The notes under the pieces were generated by a model that was given only the letters and a program-made list of their open reading frames with translations, was not told the DNA's origin and made no database searches. The translations under genes and the position numbers were made by a program. DNA of 64,000 nucleotides from Diorhabda sublineata (taxonomy: Eukaryota; Arthropoda; Insecta; Coleoptera; Chrysomelidae): NCBI RefSeq assembly GCF_026230105.1, contig NC_079482.1, positions 7,440,001-7,504,000 of the forward strand. The letters run 5' to 3'. This document shows positions 1 through 10,909 of this stretch, in pieces. The first letter of the stretch is position 1. The number at the start of each line of letters is the position of its first letter.

Positions 1-269
1 ATTTAAATTTTCCAGCTCTTAACTTAATAACTCCAATATACTTAAGTTTCTTTCCTATAAAATAATATCCCCCTCCACTGTCTGGTTTCTAGTAGCTGTG
101 CGTCTTCACTGTCCCAATAAGGTGGATCTGTGCACCTGATGCACCAGCTAGAAGCATGCACGTTACGACAATGACAACTTATTTATTGTGTTTTAATATC
201 AAATTAAACTAATCAAAGATTTATATAAGCTGACAAATTACCAAAATTATCAGCTATAGCTCTTCAAAT

Positions 270-771
270 TGCAGAAGACAGTTAAGCGAGGAACAATCAT
301 TATTTCATAAATACGCAAGGCACTCATACCAAAATTGAGAAATGAAAAATAAAGTTTACTCCCCGTATAAAATTCGGTAAACATCTAACAAACCGTCAGT
401 CCACGTGGACTCATCATCTCCACTGTTTACCAATGAAAACATTGAATCGTAAACATAATTACATTTCTTTTGGCCGAAGCCGTATGTACACAATTTCTTC
501 GAAATACTCCTTCCATTCAAGGTAGTAAGTTTCCTGTGAAATTTCACAACAATCCACTGCTTTATTATTGCGTCGTTCATTTTAACGTCAAACCAAAAAA
601 AAACAGCCCCTATACAAACGAAGGCCACGGTTACACTGATTTGTCTACAAACACTGTAGACATCGCGTTCGAAAGAGTATTCTGGCTAAACAATTGACAG
701 TCGTTAACTTATGGCGGATTTGTACTTTTTCTGTAGCAGCGCTAGTCTCGTTACATAATAACCAGACCTCG
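270..771 (-). mobile_element. Mariner-type 5' end with N-terminal transposase remnant
   Basis: Positions 744-771, read on the minus strand, give CGAGGTCTGGTTATTATGTA, the terminus shared with the mariner copies at 7293, 7579, 29118 and 60809; a TA at 772-773 follows it. Inside lies a minus-strand frame from ATG 578-580 to 356 (74 residues after that start). Its beginning (MNDAIIKQW, VVKFHRKL) loosely resembles the HTH start of mariner transposases, and the rest is diverged. Part of it (270-466) recurs at 38649-38833. The terminus is seen directly; the protein assignment is inference. Confidence 0.5.
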
Positions 772-775
772 TATA

Positions 776-1830
776 TCATATAAACTAGTTTTTAAAAATT
801 AGTCAAACAGCCCAGTATTAAACAATAAAGCTTTTTATTTAGAAACAGAAATCGCTAGCAATAATTTAGATAAATCTATATTGTTATACACTCGTTCAAA
901 ATTTTCAGACAAAACCTAAATTTCAATTATTTACAAGTCAAATTACGTTTACAAACATCATAAAAAAAATGTGTTAGTTACGGTCCTGAATGGGTCTTGG
1001 AATGCATCTTCTCCCCATATTACCAGTCGGAGGTAGCGAGTTTCGGTTCTAGTCGGTCATTCAAGGTAGTAAGTTCACAGATTCCCTCTGGCAGGTTCCA
1101 TCACCACACCTGCACAAAACATTCGACTTGCACTCGAGAATCACGTCGGTTGTGTCCGTGCGTCGTTTGTCTTTCACCTGTACGACGATAAACAAATCTA
1201 GTGGCCTACCTGTTTTCACAACGCTAACTGCGCTGTTATACGAACCCGAACGAAGTGTATGTGTGTTTCTTCTTTCGAATTATTCGTTTATTTTTGAAAA
1301 ATATATCTCGCATTCCCATCTTTATGTGCGCGTATTATTAGATAGGAAATCTATGCACGTTCACGTATGTAAGTGATTTTATTTTTTTAAATATCATCTC
1401 GAGTGACAACAGATGCGTGCCGACAGGCATGTAAAGTTGATAACTTTATTATATTATAAGCGTTTGAGAAATTTTTTTGATACTACTTTTTGTTGGTTCG
1501 GTGGTACCTACTGTGGGTATTCCTCTCTCTCTTGCGAGCAACATTCCCTCCGCAAGAATATTATAATGGAATGTGGAATGGAAAAGTTGTCAATATTTAT
1601 GTGAGGCTGTGGGAATATATTAAGCATAAAATGATTGTGATTAAATTGTATTTATGTGTTATACCGGCTGTAATTAAATAGTAAAAGAGATAATTTAATT
1701 TGCGATTGAAAATTTCTACTGGTTTTAATATTTTATATTATTAAATTATTGATATATTCGAGTAAACAAATTCTAAAATAAAAGTTATTTTATACACGTT
1801 TTTGTTACATGATTTTAGGCCCATAGCTCT
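776..1830. other. No gene identified; GC-richer patch 980-1368
   Basis: Mostly AT-rich sequence without a recognisable element. The stretch 980-1368 is clearly richer in G, C and CpG than its surroundings and ends at a consensus-like splice donor (TAT|GTAAGTG, intron from 1369). It could be a noncoding first exon on the plus strand. The open frames across it are short and match nothing I know. Confidence 0.25.
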
Positions 1831-2530
1831 TTCCTATTTTTTGCTTTCGTTTTCCAGTCTTGAATTTCTCTCTCTCTTAAGTCTTCCATCATTTTTTTGT
1901 TGCTCTAAAATATGGCATTCTCTGTATGTGACTTTATTCTTTTGGATCTTATCATTTTACTTATTTCTGCTTCCCCAAATAGATTCCTTTTTCTATTATT
2001 TGTTCTTATAAGCCTATTCTCCATCCGTATCCTTCTGAGTATTTTTCCATATATCTAACTTTTTTTACTCTGCTTTATCAAGAGTCTACGTTTCACCTCC
2101 GTAGCTCACTGTTGGTCTCCTTATCGTTTTCTATAGCTATAGATTCGCCTTTTTGGATATATTCTTGGAACTTATTATCGCATTAAGCACTTCCAACTGT
2201 TTACTTCCTTTCGTCATACTCGCTTCCAAATGTCACCGTCGTCCTTGATAACCACCCCAAGATATACCTTTTAACTTGTTCTAAATTCATTGCTTTTTCT
2301 TCGTTTAGTTGTATTGACGAACTTCTCATTGCTCTTTTCCTTGATGGTGTAGTCATTATCATGAACTTCGATTTATCTCCGTTGGCTAGTAGATTCACTG
2401 TCTCTGCCGTTTCTAGGAAGGCTCTGCAGATTTCCTTAAGCTCGTTTTCCGATGTTGAAAGGATTATTACATCGTCTGCGTATGCCAGTAGTTATTTTTA
2501 GTGTCCCTGTTCTGTTCAAACCGATTTTAC
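1830..2530 (-). pseudogene. LINE reverse transcriptase C-terminal remnant
   Basis: Translated on the minus strand with several frame changes, this shows the end of a non-LTR retrotransposon reverse transcriptase: YADDVIILSTSENELKEI (motif C, about 2450-2500), a thumb-like stretch (2201-2398), and a tail containing GRIRMENRLI-like and FGEAEISKMIRSKRI segments typical of RTE-like insect LINEs. No intact frame survives. It resembles the tail at 50780-51250 in type. Clade assignment is approximate. Confidence 0.55.
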
Positions 2531-2736
2531 TATACTTATACTATATTGAACGGCGTAGTTGATGGCGGATTTCTCTGTTTTCATCTTGTGTTGATCTGGA
2601 AACATTTTGATATTATGCGGTTTGCCTTTATCTTCGTTTTTGTATGTTCGAGTGTCATTTAGATAAGACATTATTTAATAATATAATAAAAAATGATTTC
2701 TCTGTTATCTTCATAGAGATGGAAAATAATCTTATA

Positions 2737-3131
2737 CAGTGCTTTTCAGATAAAAGTATTCACCTTTAATAACTTTTGTAATACTGGTATTTAGAAAAAA
2801 TCCAAAAACACGTCAATTTATGTTGGAACGGGAAGCATTATGGCTTATTTAAACTTACTGGAAAAGTACTAGCACCTCACCCCTAGCAGCATCCCCTTTA
2901 TTTTTTTAAATTACTTTTCATATTTTTTATGTAAAATTTGGATACTCCTCTTTGAGCTGATTTCAAAAATGTATAATACTTGTAGGTTAAAGTGGTTAGT
3001 TTATGAGATAAACAATTTTTCTTTTAAGAGCACAAATTTTACTTATTATTTACTTTCACCTTATTTGCCTGTACTAAAATGGGTTGTACAACAGTTCAAA
3101 CTCTTTAATCTATTTAACTGTGCTATTTATT
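2737..3131. repeat. Left long terminal inverted repeat
   Basis: It pairs with 4334-4726 in inverse orientation almost throughout, with scattered substitutions and small indels (for example around the CTAGCACCTCACC stretch near 2870). The inner limit is the shared AACTGTGCTATTTATT at about 3116-3131. Confidence 0.93.
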
Positions 3132-3247
3132 CTACTTAAAAAACAACAAAAAACTCTACTTTTTATTAAAGTTTGACATTGTCAACTAGAATTTGTAGTC
3201 ACTATTGATAGTGTAATTTGATATATTATTTATTTTGTTTCTCTGAA

Positions 3248-4327
3248 ATGGTTTACTCTTTGCAAGAAAGAATTGAAATTGTAGGTTTATACTACCAAAA
3301 TAATAATTGTGCAAGAGCTGCTGCTAGAATATTTAACGAATTACATGACGGAAGACATGCAACTCATAAGTATGTAATTCAACTGATGGAGAAATTTACC
3401 ACAACAGGGTCTGTTTGCAATAAAGTGCATAAGCGAGAGGGACTCGTAAATAACGAAGCAATCCAAGTGGCAATTTTAGGGCAAGTCAGCTTAGAGGCTC
3501 AACAACCCCAATCGTTGTCAACAATAAGTAGAGCGATCGGTGTTTCATCTTCTACAGTTTTCCGAGTTCTACATAAATTCAAGTACCACCCATACAAAGT
3601 TAAGTTGGTGCACGAGTTGAATGAAGATGATTTTGATCGTCGTCTAGAGTTTTGCGAATCAATGACGCAAATTAACAATAACAATCCACAATTGTTAAAC
3701 AATATTTGCTTTTCTGATCAATGCTCATGGTCATTAAATGGCTTAGTAAGTAGGCATAATTGTAGATATTGGGCTGAAAGTGATCCACATATTATGCGTC
3801 AATTCCATATACAACATCCCCAAAAGTTAAACGTTTGGTGTGGTATCCTAGGTGACCACATTGTCGGACCTTTCTTCATCAACGGAAATTTAAATGGTGA
3901 ATCATATCTTGAGTTACTCAGGGAAAGGGTTGACCCACGTATTACAACAATAATAGAAAATGATGATAACCTTTCCGAAGATTTACTGGTATTTCAACAA
4001 GACGGAGCTCCCCCACACTATGCTATGCCTGTCCGACAATTTTTAAACGAAACATTCCCCGCTCGTTGGATAGGTAGAAGGGGGCAGATGATGGAGTGGC
4101 CACCTAGGTCACCGGATTTAACACCCCTAGACTTCTTTTTATGGGGGTATTTAAAAACGAAAGTTTATGCTACCCAAACAGAATCTCTGGATGATTTACG
4201 AGAGAGGATAGAAAATGAATGTCGACAATTAAATCCAGCCGTATTAAGCAATGTCAGAGAGGCATTTCAAAATAGATTATACCATTGTATGGAAGTGAAT
4301 GGTACTCATTTTGAACACTTATTGTAA
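3248..4327 (+). CDS. DUF4817/DDE_3 transposase, intact
   Basis: This 359-aa transposase should cut and paste its own element by binding the inverted repeats and cleaving the ends. ATG 3248 is chosen because the frame upstream has no ATG and the DUF4817-type helix-turn-helix starts here (MVYSLQERIEIVGLYY). Residues 1-60 form that N-terminal domain; a second HTH-like part (STISRAIGVSSSTVFRVL) is near 91-108. The catalytic acidic residues read FSDQ (D157), QQDGAPPH (D252) and SPDLTPLDFF (D290/D295). Counting to the PLD aspartate leaves 42 residues after the second D, longer than mariner's 34. The C-terminus, GTHFEHLL, is typical of the family. No stop or frameshift is visible. No nuclear localisation signal was sought in detail. 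Confidence 0.92.
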   Translation: MVYSLQERIEIVGLYYQNNNCARAAARIFNELHDGRHATHKYVIQLMEKFTTTGSVCNKVHKREGLVNNEAIQVAILGQVSLEAQQPQSLSTISRAIGVSSSTVFRVLHKFKYHPYKVKLVHELNEDDFDRRLEFCESMTQINNNNPQLLNNICFSDQCSWSLNGLVSRHNCRYWAESDPHIMRQFHIQHPQKLNVWCGILGDHIVGPFFINGNLNGESYLELLRERVDPRITTIIENDDNLSEDLLVFQQDGAPPHYAMPVRQFLNETFPARWIGRRGQMMEWPPRSPDLTPLDFFLWGYLKTKVYATQTESLDDLRERIENECRQLNPAVLSNVREAFQNRLYHCMEVNGTHFEHLL

Positions 4328-4333
4328 CTTCAT

Positions 4334-4726
4334 AATAAATAGCACAGTTAAAAAGATTAAAGGGTTTGAACTGTTGTACAACCCATTTTAGTACAGGCAA
4401 ATAAGGTGAAAGTAAATAAGAAGTAAAATTTGTGCTCTTAAAAGAAAAATTGTTTATCTCATAAACTAACCACTTTAACCTACAAGTATTATACATTTTT
4501 GAAATCAGCTCAAAGAGGAGTATCCAAATTTTACATAAAAAATATGACAAGTAATTTAAAAAAATAATGGGATGCTGCTAGGGGTGAGGGGGTGGCTTTT
4601 CCAGTAAGTTTAAATAAGCCATAATGCTTGCCCCTTCCAACATAAATTGACGTGTTTTTGGATTTTTTCTAAATACCAGTATTACAAAAGTTATTAAAGG
4701 TGGATACTTTTATCTGAAAAGCACTG
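4334..4726. repeat. Right long terminal inverted repeat
   Basis: It is the inverse of 2737-3131 and starts six bases after the transposase stop codon, so the transcript's 3' end, and possibly its AATAAA at 4334-4339, must lie inside the repeat. Confidence 0.93.
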
Positions 4727-4741
4727 TATATTAAAAAAATT

Positions 4742-5197
4742 GATGACTTTCATTCCGAGTCCGTTCAGGCGTTCTACTCAACCGATTTGCTTAATTTTTT
4801 TTTTCAATGAAAGGTATTGATGTACAGATCAGCCATCAACCATCGGATTTTCTCTAATTTTCACCATTCTCAAGTTATACTCAAATGCGATTTTCCCCTG
4901 TACATTACTTATTGGAGTTTTTCACATATACGCGTTCTATCCTCAATATCTCAGGTTTTATTCAAGATAGAGACTTCGTTTTGGTTTAAGAACACTCGCC
5001 GAAACACTAGGAGGAGCTAGGCGCGGACATTCAATGTGGAGTTATGGATTTTTGTAGGTTTTTGGCAATTTTTCTACATTCAAAGATATATATCTCAGGT
5101 TCTAATATAGCTACAGAGTTCGTTCTCCTCTATTATAATGATTTCTGATACTTATTTAATGGATTCGATGCGAGCGAAGCCGCGGGTAAAAGCTAGT
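4742..5197 (+). mobile_element. Helitron-like 3' end, non-autonomous, 5' limit unknown
   Basis: The segment ends with GCGAGCGAAGCCGCGGG followed by TAAAAG and CTAGT (5193-5197), then T. A short GC-rich hairpin a few bases before a CTRRT end is the standard Helitron terminus. No coding capacity is visible and the 5' TC end was not located, so the start given is only where the upstream transposon stops. Confidence 0.45.
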
Positions 5198-5508
5198 TTT
5201 ATTTAAAAAAATTCATTTGATATTTTACAAAGAGTTAACGCATCTATACAATTTACTATATCGATGCTTGTCTTCTTCATATTCATCATAGTTCATGTTC
5301 TTAGCGGGTGAAGTAAATTACATGACACAAAGCAATAATAATAAGTCCGGTCGAAGTCCGATATATGCCCACAACTCTTAAATTTACTCCTAAACAGAAA
5401 TTTGTTAAACAAAACAGAAGTTGTTATATGTGAGATTTTTCGTACTTTCAGCATTAAAATATCATATCTAATCAAAAAGTAACGGGGGATTCTTGGAAAA
5501 ATGCATTC

Positions 5509-6035
5509 TTAACGGAGTTTGGTTAGATTAAGTTGCATATTAATAACGTATTAATAACGTAACCCAACACAATTCGTTGAAATGGAAGTTTGTCCAGAGA
5601 TTTAAGTATGGCAGTGTTTTTTTTGTGAAATGTATAGAGTGAGTGATCAGAAAACTTTGTCTTTTCAATTATTTATCATGTAGAGTTTCTATCAATTGGT
5701 TAAAGAGGTTTTAATAGAAATTTACGGTTGTTGGTTATTATTTTTGAGCTTTTGATGAATCTAACCAAAATTTTTTAACGGAGTGTTAGCTTAGGTTGAG
5801 CTAGGATATGTTAGGTTCGGTTGGATTAGATTGTAATTGCGCATTAATATAATCTAACCTAACAACTCTTTGAAATGAAGGCTTGTCGCGAGTTTTAAGT
5901 ATGGTCATCTCAGTATAATGTTTTTTTTTGTGAAATATATGTAATGAGTGATTAGAAAACCTTGTCTTTTTCATTATTCAGCATGTACAGTTTGTAGCAA
6001 TTGTTATACAGGCTTTAATTGAAAAATAAGGTTAT
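5509..6035. repeat. Tandem duplication, period about 293 bp
   Basis: Two diverged copies sit side by side. Landmarks repeat in order: AACGGAGT (about 5512 and 5778), GAAATGGAAG/GAAATGAAGG (5579 and 5872), GTGAAAT..GAGTGAT.AGAAAAC (about 5625 and 5928), and CATGTA.AGTTT. No coding potential is visible. Confidence 0.7.
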
Positions 6036-6039
6036 CGGT

Positions 6040-6756
6040 ACATTACGGATTTTGACACAACAGAGTAGCTCTCTCTAAATTAAATGATTACACGCATAGG
6101 AGTAAATTATGTTTGAATATTTAAGGGCTCTAGTGTGCGGTTGGTGACATCTTTCAAATTTTTTTTCCTATAACCATATGAAGATCAACAATTAAAAATT
6201 ATTACCAGTCATACAAAATGTCCCAAAAATAGTTAAACATTGGAAACTACTGGAATGCCCTATATTTGGTGACATTTTTGAATTCTACCTATAAAATTAA
6301 GTCTTTAATTGTGAAAGGCTTTCGCGGCCGTTGTCCAATGCTCTAATAGTGATAGATTTCATCTACTTAGGGTTTGCTGCTATTGAAACATTTCATTTAT
6401 TGTAAAAATGAAAACTCCTCCTGTATATTATACTTATACAGAGTGTTCATAAAGTAACGCAATCAATATTTCCATTTCTGTTCGTTTAAACAAAAAATGT
6501 TCATTAAAAGCTTTTCTAAATAATTCATAAGCCGATTAGAAGTACACTCCAAAATAAATTATTAAATATTTTTTTAAATAGTAGATCCTGTATATATATT
6601 TTCAGTTTTTCCGTAATAATGTGGGTAGTCAACTTAGTTAATACGTATCTAAAATTGCAAACAAATTAGCAAAAATGCAGATTGGAGAATTTTGAAACTT
6701 CTTAAAGGAGAGGTTCCAATTAAAAATCGCCAAAACTTGGCTGACCAAACTCCGTA
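6040..6756. other. No gene seen
   Basis: AT-rich sequence. The stretch near 6437 (TACAGAGTGTTCATAAAGT) resembles the end of a DNA transposon, but no matching inverse end was found. Confidence 0.4.
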
Positions 6757-6790
6757 TTCTTCTTCTTCTTCTTCTTCTTCTTCTTCTTCT
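6757..6790. repeat. (TTC)11 microsatellite, RTE 3' tail
   Basis: A pure trinucleotide run directly abuts the 3' end of a minus-strand RTE fragment. RTE-type LINEs commonly end in such simple repeats instead of poly(A), so it is probably the element's own tail. Confidence 0.85.
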
Positions 6791-7230
6791 ATCTTTTCTA
6801 TAGGCAATTCTGCCTATTTCTTTCTTTTGTTGTACTTTTAAGTTATATTATCGCTCCATCCTTTCTGGGGTCGATCGACACTTCTCTTCTCGGCTCCGAT
6901 TTGTCTCTTGCGATCTTTACTACCCTATCATCTGTCATTCTACTTATATGGTTCTTCCATTCTTTTTTCTATTCAATAACCACTCGTTAATCTTGTCCAC
7001 ATTACATGTTATTCTAATGTAGTCGCTACTTACTCGATTTCTCAGTGTGTTCCCCGTGATTCTCCTCAGTATTCTCATCTCAGCTGTTTCCAGCATTCTT
7101 TGTGTTTTTGACGTGTCCGGTCGCGTTTCTGCTGTGTATGTTATTATTGGTCTTATTGGTCTAAAATGATTTTCAAATAACATGCATACGCAGGTCATAC
7201 CAGTTATATTTTATTCTAGATTGCAATACT
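6791..7230 (-). pseudogene. RTE-type LINE 3' end, truncated
   Basis: The minus-strand frame at 7198-6944 reads RPIRPIITYTAETRPDTSKT, then MLETAEMRILRRITGNTLR, INEWLLNRKKNGRTI and, after a frame change, TDDRVVKIARDKSEPRRE. This is the conserved C-terminal end of RTE LINEs, after the polymerase core. It is 5'-truncated near 7230, as expected from incomplete reverse transcription, and it keeps its (GAA)n tail at 6757-6790. Confidence 0.8.
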
Positions 7231-7292
7231 ACTAAAGACCGGTACACACCTATCATGCATCTTTCCGATTCGACTACGATCGTACAGTAGGA

Positions 7293-7410
7293 CGAGGTCT
7301 GGTTATTAAATAACGAGACTGCGCGCCAGAGGGCGCTCTCGGTGGGTGGGGTAAAAAACAAGTAGTAGATATCTTCTCTATCTTTTGTCTGTTCATATAG
7401 TACTGGATAT
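7293..7410 (+). mobile_element. Mariner 5' terminus, solo fragment
   Basis: It starts CGAGGTCTGGTTATTAAATA and continues into the 5' leader (GACTGCGCGCCAGAGGGCGC...GGGGTAAAAA) that also opens the copy at 29118. The match fades by about 7410. No transposase remains. Confidence 0.75.
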
Positions 7411-7578
7411 TTCCTAACTTCTTTAATAAGGGTTTTATACCCTACATTTCAATTTCAACGGACACGCGTCCTGCAGTATTTAAACGTATAGACCGCACGA
7501 TCTGATCCATGATCAGAGTCGTGTAGAAGTGGAATCAGACCCGGAAGGTGTGATCTACGCTATTCAAACTCTAGTATA
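7411..7578. other. Spacer between two mariner termini
   Basis: No gene is seen. It holds a hairpin at 7497-7522 (ACGATCTGATC facing GATCAGAGTCGT). Both bordering termini read CGAGGTCTGG on the plus strand; the first is a 5' end and the second the 3' end of an inverted copy, so they do not belong to one element. Confidence 0.4.
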
Positions 7579-8100
7579 CGAGGTCTGGCTATTGAATAAC
7601 GAGACTGGTTTTATTATAAAAATTATTCTACATTCGAATGCTCCCTTTCAATATACTCCCTTCCCCTCGCCACAACTTTCCATACGTTTTTTCCATTGAC
7701 CGAAGCAGTGCTGGAAGTCTTCTTTGGTGAGCTCCTTTGGGAACTCTGCCGTTTTTGCTTTACCGCTTCCATCGACTCAATTCGGGATTTTTTCAAAGCA
7801 GGTCTTTTTCTAACCGTTTTTTTATCGGCGTTTACAGCCTCGGCAATCCTCCGGATGCTCATTCGACAATCTACACGCACAATTTCGTTGGTTTTGGTTA
7901 CCGTTTCGGAGTTGAAACAGTCACAGGGCGACCTAGGAGCTGGTCATCGCGCACGAGATAGAGAATTATCCCCATAGGCCTCTTGCAACAATTTATAGCA
8001 CTCAGTCGGAGATTTTTTTAATTTAACAAGAAATTTGAGATTGATAAGTTGCTCCTGTTTTTCGTCACACATGGTTTTCGGCACGAGAAAAAAACACGTT
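7579..8100 (-). mobile_element. Mariner deletion derivative, catalytic core lost
   Basis: The 3' terminus lies at 7579 (TA 7577-7578). The transposase remnant reads from ATG at 8072 (MCDEKQEQ) to the stop at 7623, passing from the HTH part (RRIAEAVNADKKTVRK) straight into the C-terminal tail (RIESMEAVKQKR ... REYIEREHSNVE). The whole catalytic region is missing, so it could move only with help in trans. The 5' terminus beyond about 8100 is missing too. Open frames on the plus strand here are antisense shadows. Confidence 0.82.
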
Positions 8101-8164
8101 CGTTTCTTTTAGCTAGTGCTTTTGAAATTTACAGTCCCAAGTTAGTTTGGATATGTAAATGATA

Positions 8165-8420
8165 GCCTTTAAGGCCGCTTGTCTATCGCAGATAATGTTA
8201 ATGTGCTGTCTAGCGAGGTATAATGCAAATCTTTTTATTGCTATCAGACCTGCCTTTAAAATAGTGAGTGGTTTTCCTAGTGGTATGGAGAGTTTTTATT
8301 TTGGTCCAGAAATTACCAAACCAGCTCTTTGTGGTAGCTTTGAACCATCTTGCTTCTAAAGAAATGTATTTCGACTTTATTGATCCATTTATTTGTGGTC
8401 AATTATTACCTCGTCGAATG
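8165..8420 (-). pseudogene. LINE RNase H domain remnant
   Basis: The minus strand carries INIICDRQAALKAI and ISKLTWDCK, matching the third acidic motif region of LINE RNase H domains (usually SDSQAALKAL ... SKLVWDC). The flanks are frameshifted. The same stretch recurs in diverged form at 9638-9760. Confidence 0.5.
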
Positions 8421-9429
8421 GTATGGCTGTATCTGCCATTCTATGCATTTGTTCCATTGGTTTGTGATTGCTTTCTAGCCTTATGGATTCTAGAATCTTT
8501 AGGTGACCTACTAGATTTCTTTGCTTCGATTTTTCTTTCTAAATTAACCTTTCAGATGAGAAAGTATCAATGTTTACTTTTTTCGCATTCTCAAATAAAA
8601 TATACCTAGCATGCAATTAGCATGAAATTCGTATGCATTAGCCAATATCATGTTATTTGAAGGTTATTTTATTAGTACTAATTGTAGTATCCACATCAGA
8701 TCTGCTGGTTGCGTTTCGTGCTTTAGTTTTTTAATGAGAATAAAAATATGTTAATTTGGCAAAATATGATTTAAAATATTTTTTAAACAAACGGGGGCCT
8801 GTTTTATTTTGTGGAATGAACTAAATAAAAAAAATGTACATGTATCTTAATTATGGAATAACAGAGATAACAGGCTTATGGCTTATCAGATAATTGATGA
8901 CAAACCTCAAGTATTTCGCTTTATTTGTCAATAAAAAATCCTAACAGCATTAATTAAAATTTACTAGCTTATCAATTGAGAATTATCCACCCACAAATTA
9001 TTTTTGTTATGAAATCAACAATCTGAATAAAAATGATGAAGCAATTTGCGATGCTATTGGAAATATAACAATAACATGCTTGACAAATCTTAGTTTAGAA
9101 TATTTACCAAAAACTTACTTATACTTTGAGTCTCATGACAAAATTGAAAAAATATATTGTGAAATTGAAAGGACTATTACTTTCTAATAGTTACCTGGAA
9201 AATCTTCAATTCAAACAAAATGAAAGTTTTTTTGTCCCACTTCCCAAGAACTTCCCTCTTGAGGTACCCAAGACTTTTGATCAAATGAGCAGGACATTCG
9301 CATTCGCTACCATACTTCATGTTAAGGCGACATTTGTAGGACATGACTTGTCAGAATACCGTCCATCAATTTGATGTCGCTTTTGGACATCTTGAGAAAA
9401 CTTATATATGAATTTGAATCTTTAGGATT
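8421..9429. other. No recognised gene
   Basis: AT-rich sequence between two RNase H remnants on the same strand, plausibly decayed LINE. An 82-codon plus-strand frame (9126-9374) has no recognisable motif and is probably chance. Confidence 0.35.
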
Positions 9430-9960
9430 CTCTTAAGCCTAAAGAAATTCTCGAGAGGGACTCTATTTGATCCTTTAGTTAATAGAGTCGTTGCACCTAC
9501 TTTGGCAAGGGTGTTTGTTTCTTCATTGCTTGGTGAAAACATTTGGATAACCTTGTTTCTATCAGCTAATGATTTTAACGTTTATTTACACCACCTTGCT
9601 AGCTTGGATGTGCATTCAATAGCCTTCAGAACCTTCGAGGCCTTTTGTCTAAAGGAGATAATGTTAATGCTGTCTAACGAGGTTTTCATACGAACAATCC
9701 TAAGAACATACGTTTATTGCTAGCAGCTTTACCTGAAAAGTAGGAAGTGGTAAAAAGAGCTTGCGTTTTGTCCCTTGGAAATGAATTCAGAGCGTGCGGA
9801 AAATCTTTATTGACCAATGATGGCGATCAATGATTACCACTTCTTCTGTCGGTGACCATCATGCTATGCATTAGGTCACACATTTATTTTTTAACCAATT
9901 CAAGCTCTAGTCCTTTGCCTGTTGTTGGTTTAAATTCTGTCGGTAATTCTGCAAGAACAG
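9430..9960 (-). pseudogene. Second LINE RNase H domain remnant
   Basis: In broken minus-strand frames one reads DSINIISFRQKASKVLKAIE, SKLARWCK, LADRNKVIQMF and NEETNTLAKVGATTLLT. These line up with the RNase H order DxQAALKA ... SKLVWDC ... L...NKV.L.W ... GNEEAD.LAK.GA. It is a diverged paralogue of 8165-8420; its orientation agrees with the remnant at 22611-24330. Confidence 0.55.
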
Positions 9961-10909
9961 CCTTCCGTCTACCTACAGTTTAAACAATAAATTTTTCGAT
10001 TCGCTAAGATAGTTTGATTGGCAGATGATTATTTCTGTCATTTTATTGATTCTAGTTTCCTGTTATGCTTGAAAAAATTATATGCACTTGTTTTTGTAAC
10101 GTTTCATGACTCAAAATGAACATTAAGTCGTTGTCTTTGATTGCAGAATTTCTTTGTAAGAATTGTTTTTCCCACTTTTTATGTAATTTAATATATTTTT
10201 GCTCTCTTTAACGTATGTGTGATACATAAATTTGATAATATAAGTATTTCCTCATTTTTTTTAATACAATTTGAGTAATGTCACTAATAAAACACAAACA
10301 AGTATCAACGAATCGTAAACAAAAATGTTACTGACTAATTTCATTTTTGATTTGTCATATTTAAGCTAGAAATAATGTCAGTTCCACCATTGGAATAACC
10401 TGCAATTAAATTATAATAATAAAAAGTTTTGAAGTGAGAAATTTACATAAACATTCCCAACGATACATGATGATAATAAATTTATTGATATTCTTCAATT
10501 TATTACTTTAATCCGTATGTAGAAAGAAGTATTTGAAGTATTTTGAAATTTTAATTTTCTAAAGACACACGGTTTTATATTAGACTAATAAATATTTAAA
10601 ATATTCTTCTGTAATTTTTTTAATCATTAATAATGTTTGTAATAGAAAATAGAACAAGCCTCAATAAACAACAATTAGTTGCGGTTACTTTTATAATATG
10701 ATGATTTAAATAAAATTATTGCGTAAAATTCCAGAAAAATATTTACATTATAAAAAGACGTGGTAAATTCATGTCGAGAAACGCTAAAAATGTCAATAAT
10801 TTTTCTAAAACACTAAACTATTTTTCTTGAAAAATAATTACGACAGTGCTATAACGGCAATTATAAAGTTAAGGTAGTATATGAACAAAAGGGAGATAGA
10901 TCTGAAATA
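9961..10909. other. No gene seen
   Basis: Very AT-rich, no long open frame and no terminal repeats noticed. Confidence 0.5.

Larger units (their letters stand above)
2737..4726 (+). mobile_element. Complete DUF4817/DDE_3 transposon with long TIRs
   Basis: A self-contained 1990-bp DNA transposon. It begins CAGTGCTTTTCAG and ends with the exact inverse CTGAAAAGCACTG, flanked by TA at 2735-2736 and 4727-4728, the target duplication of the IS630-Tc1-mariner superfamily. The inverted repeats run about 395 bp each and look roughly 95% identical by eye. One uninterrupted transposase frame lies between them. Similar arms, an intact frame and an intact target duplication suggest relatively recent insertion; activity cannot be judged from sequence alone. 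Confidence 0.93.

Noticed and set aside
5160..5197. GC-rich stretch considered as a tRNA fragment
   Set aside because: No cloverleaf or A/B boxes; the hairpin plus CTAGT fits a Helitron end better.
7696..7977. Plus-strand frames of 74-93 codons across 7696-7977
   Set aside because: They are antisense to the mariner transposase remnant, whose motifs are clear on the minus strand.
8268..8609. 113-codon hydrophobic plus-strand frame
   Set aside because: It overlaps an antisense RNase H remnant, has no recognisable domain, and its hydrophobicity follows from the T-rich strand.
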